A stretch of 64,000 nt of DNA from Collinsella sp. An268 (GCF_002159765.1 NZ_NFJH01000001.1:186001-250000); one strand, 5' to 3'; positions 32,238 to 41,484 are shown, numbered from the stretch's first letter. A program made the numbers and translations. Notes: a model not told the origin generated them from the letters alone.

Positions 32238-35138
32238 ATGCCCCAAGAACACGCAACGCCCATAACGGGCCTGTCCGCGGCCGAGGTCGCCGAGCGCGTC
32301 GAGCGCGGTCAGGTCAACCTCAACATGGAGCTCAAGACCAAGAGCGTCCGCGAGCTCGTCATCGAGAACCTCTGCACCCTTTTCAACCTCATCAACGTGG
32401 TGCTCGCCGCGCTCGTCATCGCCGCCGGCTCGTGGAAGAACCTCTCGTTCCTCGCGATCGTCGTGCTGAACACCGGTATCGGCATCGTGCAGGCGCTGCG
32501 CTCCAAGCGCATGGTCGACAAGCTCACGCTGCTCGCCACCAAGAAGGCCCGCGTCGTCCGCGACGGCGAGGAGGTCGAGCTCGATCTCGAGGAGATCGTC
32601 CTCGACGACATCGTGAAGATCGGCCGCGGCGATCAGATCCCGGCCGACGCCGTCGTCATAAAGGGCTCGGCCCAGGTGAACGAGAGCCTGCTCACCGGGG
32701 AGAGCGACCTCATACGCAAGGACCCGGGCGCCATGCTCATGAGCGGGAGCTTCCTCGACTCCGGGCTCGTGTACGCGCGCGTCGTCCACGTCGGCGCCGA
32801 CAACTACGTCTCGCGCATCAACAACGAGGCGAAGTACGTCAAGAAGGTCAATTCCGAGATCATGCGCGCCCTGAACGCGATCGTGCGCTTCGCGAGCGTC
32901 ATCATGGTCCCCCTGGGGCTCGCCCTGTTCTACGCGAGCGTGCGCGAGAGCTTCGAGGCGTGGGCCGCGGCATCGGGCGCGTCGTCGACCGGCTTTGTCG
33001 ACTGGCTCCTTGCGGCGGAGGTTTCCGGCGCGCAGGTGAGCGCCGCCGTCCTCTCCACGGTCGGAGCGCTCCTCGGCATGATCCCGCAGGGGCTCGTGCT
33101 GCTCACCTCCTCGGTGCTCGCGATCGCGACGATACGCCTGGCGCGGCGCAAGGTGCTCGCCCAGCAGCTCTACTGCATCGAGACCCTTGCGCGGGTAGAC
33201 GTGCTCTGCCTCGACAAGACCGGCACGATCACCTCGGGGCGCATGGAGGTGGAGGGGACCTACCCCCTGGCGGTCGCCGCGGGCCCCGGCGAGGCGCTCC
33301 GCGGCGTTCCCGACACGGTGCCCGCCCTCGACTTCGCGCTCGCCAACATCGCGCGCGCCTCGGCAGAAGATGCCAACGAGACGGCGAAGGCGCTCCTCGC
33401 GTATTACGCGCTCCCCGAGAACGCCGTGCCCGAGGCCGAGCTCGTCCGCGCCATCCCGTTCTCGTCCGCCAAGAAATGGAGCGGCGCGTCCTTCACCTGC
33501 GGGTCCTTTGTCATGGGTGCCGCGCAGTTCGTTCTTGCGCCCGACGCCTACGCCGAGATCTCCGCCGAGGTGTCGCGCCTCGCCTCGACGTGCCGCGTGC
33601 TCGTCGTCGCGGCGGTGGAGGGCTTCGACGCCGACGGCGACATGCGCGGCCGCGCGACGCCCCTGGGGCTCGTGACCATCCGCGACGAGATCCGCGCCTC
33701 GGCGGCCGAGACCATCGGCTACTTCGTCGAGCAGGGCGTGACCCTGAACGTCATCTCCGGCGACGACCCGCGGACCGTCTCTTCGATCGCGCAGGTGGTG
33801 GGCATCCCGGACGCCGGGGCGTACGTGGACGCCACCACGCTCGACACGCCCGCGAAGGTGGACGCCGCCGTCGATCGCTACCATGTCTTCGGCCGCGTGA
33901 CCCCCATGCAGAAGCGCGAGCTCGTCCAGGCCCTCCAGCGCCGCGGGCACACCGTCGCCATGACGGGAGACGGCGTGAACGACGTCCTCGCCCTCAAGGA
34001 GGCCGACTGCTCGGTGGCCATGGCGGCGGGATCGGACGCGGCCCGCAACGTGGCCGAGATCGTGCTCGTGGAGAACGACTTCGCGGCCATGCCCGCCGTG
34101 GTCGCCGAGGGCCGGCGCTCCATCAACAACCTCCAGCGCTCGGCCGCCCTCTTCCTGACCAAGACGCTCTTCTCCATGGGGCTCGCCGCCATCTGCATCG
34201 CGTTTCCGCCCTATCCCTTCCAGCCCATTCAGATGACCCTCATCAATTTCTTCTGCATCGGTTACCCCGGCTTTGTGCTCGGCCTTGAGGCGAATCGCGC
34301 CCGTGTGGAGGGGATTTTCCTCACCAACGTCGTTAAGCGGGCGCTGCCGGCGGCGCTCGGCGTGCTTGTAGGCGCCTGCCTCAACATGGCGCTCTGCTCG
34401 TTCGCCGAGCTTTCCGCCGCCACGCTCTCCACCATGTGCCTCGTCACGACGAGCGCGGTCGGCTGCTGTCTTATCGCCCGCATCTCCTGGCCGTTCACGC
34501 CCCTGCGCATCGCACTTTTTATCTCGATCGTCGTGGGACTCGCTGTCGGCATCCTCGGCTTCGCCGATTTCTTCTCCATCGCGCGGCTCTCGCTGGGAAT
34601 GGCTGTCGAGCTCGTCGTGGTGAGCCTCCTCTCCTGCGCGCTCTTCTTTGCGCTCGCGCGGGCGATGGACCGGCTCCAGCCGAGGCGTACGCACTCCGCA
34701 TCGGGTTTCGGGCGCGGTGTCCAGGTGAAGATGGGCCGCTCGGGCATGCGGAGCGTGCGCTCGACGCGCTCGGCGCTCCGTCGCTTCTGGTGGCGCTCGC
34801 GCGACCGATTCAACCGATATGTCACGGAACATCGGCACGAAGATGCCGCTGCGGCAGACCATGCGTTCCGCGCGGAGGGCTCGGCGCCCAAGCTTCCCGT
34901 CGGCGCGGTTGCGCCCCATCGTTCTCGAGTCGCCGAGCAGGCGGATGGCGCCGAGGGGGCGGACGGGAAGCGCGAGCACATGATTTCGAGCGATGCTTCG
35001 GACCATGGGGGACAGGAGGCCGGCGCGGCATCCTCCAGGCCGCGCAAGACGGCGAAGCACACCAAGTCGGGCTTCTCGTCGGTCACCAAGTCATCTCACG
35101 GCATCCACATCACTATGCCGGCGCGCAAAAAGCGCTGA
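32238..35138 (+). CDS. P-type cation-transporting ATPase (CtpE-like) with long basic C-terminal tail
   Basis: This 966-residue pump has all P-ATPase landmarks: the TGES actuator loop in NESLLTGESD, the phosphorylated Asp326 in LCLDKTGTITSG, and the hinge MTGDGVNDVLALKEADCSVAMA. The sequence before DKTGT (CIETLARVDVLCLDKTGT) matches the CtpE/Gram-positive calcium-associated branch. The fourth membrane helix reads MIPQGLVLL (residues 281-289), with Gln284 where most relatives have Glu in PEGL. About 145 residues after the last helix form an Arg/Lys/Ser/His-rich cytoplasmic tail, unusual for the family. GAGGAG sets the start at 32238. Substrate is likely calcium or another divalent cation, unproven. 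Confidence 0.92.
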   Translation: MPQEHATPITGLSAAEVAERVERGQVNLNMELKTKSVRELVIENLCTLFNLINVVLAALVIAAGSWKNLSFLAIVVLNTGIGIVQALRSKRMVDKLTLLATKKARVVRDGEEVELDLEEIVLDDIVKIGRGDQIPADAVVIKGSAQVNESLLTGESDLIRKDPGAMLMSGSFLDSGLVYARVVHVGADNYVSRINNEAKYVKKVNSEIMRALNAIVRFASVIMVPLGLALFYASVRESFEAWAAASGASSTGFVDWLLAAEVSGAQVSAAVLSTVGALLGMIPQGLVLLTSSVLAIATIRLARRKVLAQQLYCIETLARVDVLCLDKTGTITSGRMEVEGTYPLAVAAGPGEALRGVPDTVPALDFALANIARASAEDANETAKALLAYYALPENAVPEAELVRAIPFSSAKKWSGASFTCGSFVMGAAQFVLAPDAYAEISAEVSRLASTCRVLVVAAVEGFDADGDMRGRATPLGLVTIRDEIRASAAETIGYFVEQGVTLNVISGDDPRTVSSIAQVVGIPDAGAYVDATTLDTPAKVDAAVDRYHVFGRVTPMQKRELVQALQRRGHTVAMTGDGVNDVLALKEADCSVAMAAGSDAARNVAEIVLVENDFAAMPAVVAEGRRSINNLQRSAALFLTKTLFSMGLAAICIAFPPYPFQPIQMTLINFFCIGYPGFVLGLEANRARVEGIFLTNVVKRALPAALGVLVGACLNMALCSFAELSAATLSTMCLVTTSAVGCCLIARISWPFTPLRIALFISIVVGLAVGILGFADFFSIARLSLGMAVELVVVSLLSCALFFALARAMDRLQPRRTHSASGFGRGVQVKMGRSGMRSVRSTRSALRRFWWRSRDRFNRYVTEHRHEDAAAADHAFRAEGSAPKLPVGAVAPHRSRVAEQADGAEGADGKREHMISSDASDHGGQEAGAASSRPRKTAKHTKSGFSSVTKSSHGIHITMPARKKR

Positions 35139-35164
35139 GCGGGATGCCCGTACGGCGCAGGTAA

Positions 35165-35425
35165 CCGAGCGTGCCGCCGGACTCAGCCGCCGCGGCGCTC
35201 TCGCGGCCGGTGAGCATTATGAGCGATGCGGCATGGCGACAGGTGCCCGCGGCGGTGGGTATGAACGAAGCCGCCCGTCTGCTCCAAAGCTATGCCACCG
35301 ATGCGGGGCTCACACCGCTTGCCTCGGAGTGGTGGCACTTCAACGATCTCGCGAGCGCCTCTGGTGTGGACGACAGCTATACCGGGCGGTTCACGCTGGC
35401 CGCCAATGTGGGCGTGGCCCCGTAG
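35165..35425 (+). pseudogene. Remnant of a VanX-type / M15 D-Ala-D-Ala dipeptidase
   Basis: Only the C-terminal part of an M15 zinc peptidase remains. MSDAAWRQVPAAVGMNEAARL is followed by the SEWWHFND block, which carries the catalytic Glu and last zinc His of VanX-like enzymes. The zinc-binding His and Asp of the missing N-terminal half (the SxHxxGxAxD motif) are absent: an in-frame TAA at 35162 and the end of the ATPase gene at 35138 leave no room for it. A GTG at 35171 could start an 84-residue peptide, but it would be inactive. Confidence 0.75.
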
Positions 35426-35573
35426 GCGGGAAGGGGAGCGGGCGCCTCCTCCCGTAGGGAGTCGTATCTTGCAACGGAATATTTCATAAGGAAGCGGTAA
35501 GGACGTGTTACGGATCTGCCATCTTGGACTCGCCGGGCGGCGTGTCCGCACGACGGGGTAGGATGGAGGGACC

Positions 35574-38255
35574 ATGTTCGTCCCGACGACTGGAGTCCCC
35601 ATGGAGCCCATCGCCTCGCACCTCCCCTTTGAGCGCACCCTCACCGTGGGTGGACGCTCGTTCCGCTATGCTTCGCTCGATGCCCTTCCCGAGTCGCGGC
35701 GGCTGCCCGTCTGCCTCAAGATTCTGCTAGAGAACGTCATCCGCCGCGCGCCGAGCGAAGATGAAGCGCGCAGGCGCGCGCAGACGGTTATCGAGGCGGG
35801 CCTTGCGGGCCGGGCGGGCGCCGAGATCGAATTCATGCCGGCGCGCGTGCTCTTTCAGGACTTCACCGGTGTCCCGGTGTTCTGCGACTTCGCGGCCATG
35901 CGCGACGCCGCCGCCGAGCGCGGGGAGGATCCCGCGAAGGTGAACCCGCTCATACCCTGCACGCTCGTTATCGACCATTCCGTCACGGCCGATGTGGTGA
36001 GCTGCCCCGAGGCCGCGCAAGAGAACGCCCGGATCGAGGCAGAGCGCAACGCCGAGCGGTTCGCCTTTCTCAAGTGGGCTGCCGAGAGCTTCGACAACGT
36101 CGAGATCGTGCCGCCGGGCGTGGGCATCTGCCATCAGCTGAATGTCGAGCGCTTCTGCCGCGTTGCATGGACGGACGCCGCCGACGCCAGCGCGCCGCTC
36201 GTATACTTCGACACGCTCGTGGGCACTGACTCGCACACCCCTACCGCCAACGGTCTCGGCGTGCTCGGGTGGGGCGTCGGCGGCATCGAGGCAGAGGCGG
36301 CAGCGCTCGGGCAGCCCGTCACGATGACGGTGCCCCCTGTGGTGGGGGTGCGGCTGACGGGCGCGCTTCGCTCCGGGACGAGCGGTATGGACGTCGCCCT
36401 CGCCTTTGCCGAGCGCCTGCGCAAGGAAGGCGTCGTCGGATGCCTCCTGGAGGTAACCGGACCGGGCGCGGAGACCCTCAGCGTGACGCAGCGCACGACG
36501 ATCGCCAACATGACGCCCGAATATGGTGCCACCGCCACGTTCTTCCCCGCTGACGACGCCACGTTTGCGCAGCTCGAGTGCTTCGGCAGGAGCCCGGAGG
36601 AGGTAGAGCTCGTGCGAGCCTACCTTGCCGCCCAGGGCATGCTCGACGCAGACGACGGCATCGTGTACCAGCGAATCATCGAGATCGACCTGAGCGGGGT
36701 CGAACCCTCGCTCGCCGGCCCGTCGCGCCCGCACGACCGTGTGCCGATCTCCCGGTTGCGGGAGCGGTTTCGCGGGGCGCTCGCAGACGCCGGGCGCGAG
36801 CCGGGGGCGGCCTTCATCACTTCTCTCGACGGCATGCCGTGCGAGGTGCGCCACGGCGCCATCGCCATCGCTGCGGTCACGAGCTGCACGACGGCAACCG
36901 ACCCGGCCATGATGGTCGCCGCCGGGCTGGTCGCGCGGCGCGCCGCAGATCTCGGGTGCACGGTTCCTCCCTGGGTCAAGACGGTCTTCGCGCCGGGCTC
37001 GCATGCAACGACGGCGCTCCTCGCCCGATTGGGGCTCATCGAACCGCTCGCGGAGCTCGGTTTCGCCGTGTGCGGGTGGGGTTGCATGAGCTGCATCGGC
37101 AACTCCGGCCCCGTCTTCCCCGGTATGGAGGCCATAGCGGGGGAGTGCGAGCTCACGAGCGTGCTTTCGGGCAACCGCAACTTCGAGGGGCGCATCTCGC
37201 CGCACGTCGCCCAGAACTACCTCTGCGCGCCCGCCCTCGTCATCGCCTACGCACTCGCCGGCACGATGGATATCGACCTCTCGCGGCAGGCCCTGTGCGA
37301 CGGCGCTACCGGACCCGTGTACCTCAGCGATCTTCTGCCCTCCGACGAGGAGGTGGTAGACGCCTTGGCGCGCGCCGACCTTGCAGACGTCTACGCGCGC
37401 ACCGCTCGGGAGCCCATGTGCGGCTCCTCTCGTTGGCAAGCGCTCGCCGCCCCAGAGGGGGCGGCGTATCGCTGGGACCCGGCGTCGACCTACGTGCGGC
37501 GGCCGACGTTTCTCGATGGGCGGCGCGCGGACCCCGTCTTCTCCGTCGAAGGTGCGCGGGCCCTGGTGTATCTCGGGGACTTCGTGACGACCGATCACAT
37601 CTCGCCCGCCGGAGCCATCGCTCCGGACGGGCCGGCGGCGCGCTACCTGAGGGAGAACGGAGTGGACGACGCATCGTTCAACTCGTTCGGCGCGAGGCGC
37701 GGCAACCATGAGGTCATGATGCGCGGTACCTTCGCCAACGTGCGCCTCGACAACCGTCTTGCCGCCGGAAGGCGCGGCGGCTGGACGCTCGATCCGGTGA
37801 CGGGCGATATCACCTCGGTCTTCGATGCGGCGATGTCCGCGCGCGATGCGGGCATCCCGCTCATCGTGCTCGCCGGCAAGATGTACGGCTCGGGCTCCTC
37901 GCGCGACTGGGCCGCGAAGGGCCCCCAGCTCCTGGGCGTGCGCGCCGTCATCGCCGAGAGCTTCGAGCGCATCCACCGTTCCAACCTGATCGGCATGGGC
38001 ATCGTTCCGCTCGCCTTCAAGCCCGGTGACACGGCGCCGGCGCTCGGGCTTGTGGGCGACGAGTCGTTTAGCATCGAGCCCATCGACCTCTGCTCCCTGG
38101 GTCAACGACCGGTTGAGACGCGGGTGGTCGCGTGCGGGCCCGATGGGCGCCGCGTGGACTTTTTGGTAGACGTTCGTGTGGATACGCCGGCAGAGGGCGC
38201 CTATCTCGCCGCAGGTGGTATCCTGCCCTTTGTACTCGATAACGTGCTCGCTTAG
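35574..38255 (+). CDS. acnA: Aconitate hydratase, AcnA type
   Basis: This 893-residue 4Fe-4S enzyme interconverts citrate and isocitrate. The three cluster cysteines are present: one in VTSCTTATDP and two in CGWGCMSCIGNSGP. TDSHTPTANGLGVLGWGVGG, the HVAQNYLCAPALV segment, FVTTDHISPAGAI and the SGSSRDWAAKGP swivel-domain loop are all intact. GGAGGG precedes the ATG. No citrate synthase or isocitrate dehydrogenase gene is adjacent. It may serve glutamate synthesis, or act as an iron-responsive RNA-binding protein like other AcnA. The 148 bases before it contain a TTGCAA but no convincing -10. Confidence 0.96.
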   Translation: MFVPTTGVPMEPIASHLPFERTLTVGGRSFRYASLDALPESRRLPVCLKILLENVIRRAPSEDEARRRAQTVIEAGLAGRAGAEIEFMPARVLFQDFTGVPVFCDFAAMRDAAAERGEDPAKVNPLIPCTLVIDHSVTADVVSCPEAAQENARIEAERNAERFAFLKWAAESFDNVEIVPPGVGICHQLNVERFCRVAWTDAADASAPLVYFDTLVGTDSHTPTANGLGVLGWGVGGIEAEAAALGQPVTMTVPPVVGVRLTGALRSGTSGMDVALAFAERLRKEGVVGCLLEVTGPGAETLSVTQRTTIANMTPEYGATATFFPADDATFAQLECFGRSPEEVELVRAYLAAQGMLDADDGIVYQRIIEIDLSGVEPSLAGPSRPHDRVPISRLRERFRGALADAGREPGAAFITSLDGMPCEVRHGAIAIAAVTSCTTATDPAMMVAAGLVARRAADLGCTVPPWVKTVFAPGSHATTALLARLGLIEPLAELGFAVCGWGCMSCIGNSGPVFPGMEAIAGECELTSVLSGNRNFEGRISPHVAQNYLCAPALVIAYALAGTMDIDLSRQALCDGATGPVYLSDLLPSDEEVVDALARADLADVYARTAREPMCGSSRWQALAAPEGAAYRWDPASTYVRRPTFLDGRRADPVFSVEGARALVYLGDFVTTDHISPAGAIAPDGPAARYLRENGVDDASFNSFGARRGNHEVMMRGTFANVRLDNRLAAGRRGGWTLDPVTGDITSVFDAAMSARDAGIPLIVLAGKMYGSGSSRDWAAKGPQLLGVRAVIAESFERIHRSNLIGMGIVPLAFKPGDTAPALGLVGDESFSIEPIDLCSLGQRPVETRVVACGPDGRRVDFLVDVRVDTPAEGAYLAAGGILPFVLDNVLA

Positions 38256-38285
38256 GGGGCGCGCCAACCCGGAAGAGAGGATCCG

Positions 38286-39374
38286 TTGATCTGCCCGCAA
38301 TGCCATAAGACCGTTCCCGCCGACGCGACCGTCTGCCCGCACTGCAGCGCCTATCTCGGGTCCTCTGCCGCCGCATCGTCGCGCGAGTTCATATTCTGCG
38401 AGGGTTGCGGCGCGCGCCTGTCCGCCAAGGACCGCACTTGTCCTAAGTGCGGCCGCCCCGCTCCGGGCATCCTCTCGACGGAGGCCTCCGCGACCGATCT
38501 CGCCGCGGGGCGAACGGCGAGCTTCCCCAAGCTCACCGACGACGCCGTGCGCACCCGCGCCGCGGGACCAACGGCCGCCGAGGTCCTCGACGTGAGCCTC
38601 GACCCCTCCGCCACCCATGTGCTCACCATCCCCGATGCGGCGGATGAGAAGCCGGCGCGCGGGGGGGAGGACCCCTACCATCGCAAGAAGCACCCGGTGG
38701 GCAAGATCGCCGCCGCGCTCATGGCGATCCTCCTTGTCGGTGCCTGCGCCTACGTCGTGGTGGCGGACCCCTTCGGCATCATGCCCGGGATCTACGCCGA
38801 GGTCGAGCGCCAGGCCGCCGAGATGTTTCCCTCGCGCCAGGGCACGCAGGAGGTCGAGGCGCCGGAGGAGGATTCCTCCGATGACGCTTCCGTGCCCGAG
38901 GTGAGCGACACCACCGTCCTTACCGGGGATGCCGCATACGAGAGGCTGACGGCGCTCTACGATGAGGTCGGCGCCTACCAGGACCCCCTCTCGACGGTCG
39001 TCGACGAGTACAACGGCGGCTTCTTGCTCTCCGATCTCAGCGCCCGCCAATCCGCATCCGAGGGCGCCTATACCCTGCGCGACGCGGTCCAGGCCACCAT
39101 CGATGCCATCGACGAGGTCAAGCTCGAGCAGGATTCCCCGTACGCCGAGGACCTCGACCATATCCGCCAGCTCGCAACGTGGATGTACAACCGCGTCGAC
39201 GTGCTCTGCGCATCATGGGACATCTCGCTCGCGGTCCCCGAGGGCGAGAGCGTGAGCAGCCATCGCGACGAGATAACGCAGCCGCTTCGCGACGCGCTCA
39301 ACGCCCAGGGGCAGAACGAGGACCTCGTTCAGTTTGAGGCAAACTACAGCGCGTGGCGGCCGACGCGCGAGTAG
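38286..39374 (+). CDS. Zinc-ribbon, single-pass membrane protein of unknown function
   Basis: This 362-residue protein begins with two zinc-ribbon motifs (CPQC/CPHC at about 3-20 and CEGC/CPKC at about 38-57). A Thr/Ala/Asp-rich linker follows, then one membrane helix at about 140-160 (IAAALMAILLVGACAYVVV). The C-terminal ectodomain of about 200 residues has predicted helices and no known domain that I can name. Predicted topology is cytoplasmic ribbons with an outside domain. The TTG start has AGAGGA nearby. It precedes a cyclophilin and a TPR membrane protein. Confidence 0.8.
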   Translation: MICPQCHKTVPADATVCPHCSAYLGSSAAASSREFIFCEGCGARLSAKDRTCPKCGRPAPGILSTEASATDLAAGRTASFPKLTDDAVRTRAAGPTAAEVLDVSLDPSATHVLTIPDAADEKPARGGEDPYHRKKHPVGKIAAALMAILLVGACAYVVVADPFGIMPGIYAEVERQAAEMFPSRQGTQEVEAPEEDSSDDASVPEVSDTTVLTGDAAYERLTALYDEVGAYQDPLSTVVDEYNGGFLLSDLSARQSASEGAYTLRDAVQATIDAIDEVKLEQDSPYAEDLDHIRQLATWMYNRVDVLCASWDISLAVPEGESVSSHRDEITQPLRDALNAQGQNEDLVQFEANYSAWRPTRE

Positions 39375-39421
39375 CAGCGCGCCCGTGGACGCGGCCTGCC
39401 GACCGCTTGGCGCGCGTCTCA

Positions 39422-39450
39422 TGGTTCAGGACTCGTAATCTTGGTAAAAT
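39422..39450 (+). promoter_or_regulatory. Extended -10 promoter for the cyclophilin gene
   Basis: TGG followed by TAAAAT (39442-39450) forms an extended -10, with TGGTTC (39422-39427) 17 bases upstream. The 112-base gap otherwise contains only the AGGAAGGA-type binding site. Confidence 0.6.
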
Positions 39451-39486
39451 AGCAGGGTTCCGAATGTTGTTGAGGAAGGATCGCGC

Positions 39487-40041
39487 ATGTTCGGTTTTAT
39501 GCCAGATCTCTATACGCCCTCGTATCAGGTCGTGGGCGATGAGGAGGCCGTGATCGAGACCTCCCAGGGCACGATTCGCGTCAAGCTCGATGGCGCCGGC
39601 GCGCCCCTGCACGTCGCAAACTTCTGCGAGCTTGCCGAGGCCGGCTTTTACGATGGGCTGAAGTTCCACCGCTACGTGCCCGGCTTCGTCATCCAGGGCG
39701 GATGCCCCAACACGCGCGACATGTCGCGCGAGGACGTGGCCGCCGGCAAGGTGGGCCCCGACGGTCGGCCCGGTACGGGCGGCCCGGGGTACCGCATCAA
39801 GGCGGAGTTCGCCACCAACCCGCGCAACAGCCACGTCGACGGCGCGCTCGCCATGGCGCGCTCGCAGCATCCCGATTCCGCCGGCTCGCAGTTCTATTTC
39901 TGCCTCGGCCCCCAGCACAACCTCGATGCGGGCTACACCGTGTTCGGCACCACGATCGAGGGCCTCGAGGTCGAGCGCGCGCTGCGCGCCGGCGATGAGA
40001 TCGTCCACATCCAGATCGTCCATGAATCCAGGGGTGAGTAG
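39487..40041 (+). CDS. Cyclophilin-type peptidyl-prolyl isomerase
   Basis: This 184-residue cytoplasmic isomerase has the cyclophilin core: VANFCELAEAGFYDGLKFHRYVPGFVIQGG (split at about 41-70) holds the catalytic Arg, and the late ALAMARSQHPDSAGSQFYFCL block supplies the Gln, Ala and Phe of the site. Compared with the usual GGDPTGTGTGGPGY, an insertion of about 18 residues rich in Asp, Gly and Arg sits before GTGGPGYRIKAEF. There is no signal peptide. It is followed after one base by a TPR protein gene, so both probably share a message. Confidence 0.93.
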   Translation: MFGFMPDLYTPSYQVVGDEEAVIETSQGTIRVKLDGAGAPLHVANFCELAEAGFYDGLKFHRYVPGFVIQGGCPNTRDMSREDVAAGKVGPDGRPGTGGPGYRIKAEFATNPRNSHVDGALAMARSQHPDSAGSQFYFCLGPQHNLDAGYTVFGTTIEGLEVERALRAGDEIVHIQIVHESRGE

Positions 40042-40042
40042 C

Positions 40043-41434
40043 ATGAATGCACAGTATCTCGAGCAGGCGCGCGCGGCGTACCGCGCCGGTGACTTCTCCG
40101 GTGCCGCTCAGATGTTCGCGGCGGCGAAGGATGCGACCGAGATCGCCGGAGAGGTCGATCACCTGCGCGGCAACTCTCTGATGAAGCTCGGTCTGTGGGC
40201 AGACGCCGCACGAGCCTACGAGCTCGCCCTTGCCGATACGTCCTATGGCAAGCGCGGCGCCCTGCACACCAACCTCGGTAAGGCCTACGCCGCCGCGGGA
40301 GATTACGCGCGCGCCGCTGACAGCTTCCGCGAGGCGGTGCGCGATACCGCCTACGCCACACCGTACAAAGCCTATATGGGCCTTGGCGGCGCCCTTGTCG
40401 CCCAAGGCAACATCGTAGAGGCGGGAACGGCCTACCGTCAGGCTGCCATCGACGCCGCGAACCCGGCGCCCGCGCAGGCGCTCTCTGACCTCGCGGGCTG
40501 CTTCATCAAGCTCGGTCGACCGGGCGACGCCGTCGAGACCTATCGCACGGCCCTCGACTTCGCTACGCCGCGCGACGACACGCGCGCCATCAACGCGGGT
40601 CTCGGGCAGGCGCTCATCGCCCAGAACCGCGCGGCAGACGCGGTCGACGCGTTCAACCAGGCGACGTCTGACGGCATCTACCAGCTCACGCCCGAGCAGC
40701 AGCAGGACTATCAGCACGCGCTCGATGCGATGGATGCGCTGAGCGCGCAGCGCGCCATGGCGCCCACCGGCCAGGTCGCCCCGGGCCCCGTGGACCCGCT
40801 CGACCCGCTCGGCAAGTCCGGTGCCTTCATGCCCGATCCGTCTGACACCGGTTTCTTCACCATGAGCGAGTCGGAGCTCATCCAGCAAGACCGCGAGCAC
40901 ATGAAGGTTCGCCGCAAGAAGCGCCATACCGGCCTCAAGGTCTTCCTCGTCATTCTCATCCTCCTCATCATCGCGGCGGGTGCCCTCGGATTCGCCTATA
41001 CGCGCGGTCTGGGATTCCCCTCGCAGCAGGATGCGCTCACCGGGCTCTTCAACGCGGTTACCGATGGTAGCGATACCAGCTCCTACCTGGCGCCGAACCT
41101 CGATGAGAGCGCCCGCTCGCTCATCGAGTCCACGGTGCCGGAGGGGGCAACCCCCACTATCACCGCGATGGATCAGAGCATGACGACCTCTACCGCCGAG
41201 GTCGAGGTCGAGCTTTCGCTCGGCGGCGTGCAGACCTACACTGCGAGCTTCGTCCGCTCGTCCAACTACATCGGCTGGACGGTCTCCGCGCTCGAGATCG
41301 ATTTCACGGCCTCCGACGAAGCGGGTGCGACCGGTGAGGGCGCCTCGACGGATGCCGACGGCGCAACTGCTGGCACGACGGGCGACGCCGCGGACACGGC
41401 AACGGATGCGGGTGCGAGCAATACCGCTGCCTAG
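40043..41434 (+). CDS. TPR-repeat, single-pass membrane protein
   Basis: This 463-residue protein starts with at least five tetratricopeptide-like repeats (about 5-215), for example YLEQARAAYRAGDFSGAAQMF, GALHTNLGKAYAAAGDYARAA and GLGGALVAQGNIVEA (each quoted in part). A Pro/Asp linker and a KKRHTG basic patch precede one membrane helix at about 300-318. The external C-terminal domain of about 145 residues ends in a Thr/Asp/Ala-rich tail. AGGGGTGAG sets the ATG at 40043. Its role is unknown; the TPR face would be cytoplasmic, where the neighbouring cyclophilin also is. Confidence 0.82.
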   Translation: MNAQYLEQARAAYRAGDFSGAAQMFAAAKDATEIAGEVDHLRGNSLMKLGLWADAARAYELALADTSYGKRGALHTNLGKAYAAAGDYARAADSFREAVRDTAYATPYKAYMGLGGALVAQGNIVEAGTAYRQAAIDAANPAPAQALSDLAGCFIKLGRPGDAVETYRTALDFATPRDDTRAINAGLGQALIAQNRAADAVDAFNQATSDGIYQLTPEQQQDYQHALDAMDALSAQRAMAPTGQVAPGPVDPLDPLGKSGAFMPDPSDTGFFTMSESELIQQDREHMKVRRKKRHTGLKVFLVILILLIIAAGALGFAYTRGLGFPSQQDALTGLFNAVTDGSDTSSYLAPNLDESARSLIESTVPEGATPTITAMDQSMTTSTAEVEVELSLGGVQTYTASFVRSSNYIGWTVSALEIDFTASDEAGATGEGASTDADGATAGTTGDAADTATDAGASNTAA

Positions 41435-41454
41435 TATGGGTATTTTGAAGTCAT

Positions 41455-41484
41455 GGGCGCCGGCGCGGGGACGTGCGGGCGCCC
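41455..41484 (+). terminator. Terminator-like hairpin before mreB
   Basis: GGGCGCC (41455-41461) pairs with GGCGCCC (41478-41484), with a further four-pair inner stem. Only CTT follows, so a T run is lacking. A TACACT at 41491-41496 just after it is the best -10 candidate for mreB. Confidence 0.4.

Noticed and set aside
32220-35060. Minus-strand open frame of about 946 codons opposite the P-type ATPase
   Set aside because: Same GC-driven effect; the plus-strand ATPase motifs are unmistakable.
35171-35425. A small functional peptidase gene starting at a GTG
   Set aside because: It lacks the first half of the zinc site and has no ribosome binding site, so it was scored as a remnant.
35727-39161. 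An open frame of over 1100 codons on the minus strand opposite aconitase and the zinc-ribbon gene
   Set aside because: It mirrors the codon bias of GC-rich plus-strand genes. Aconitase has every conserved motif on the plus strand, and the antisense translation is a low-complexity Arg/Glu/His/Val mix without domains.
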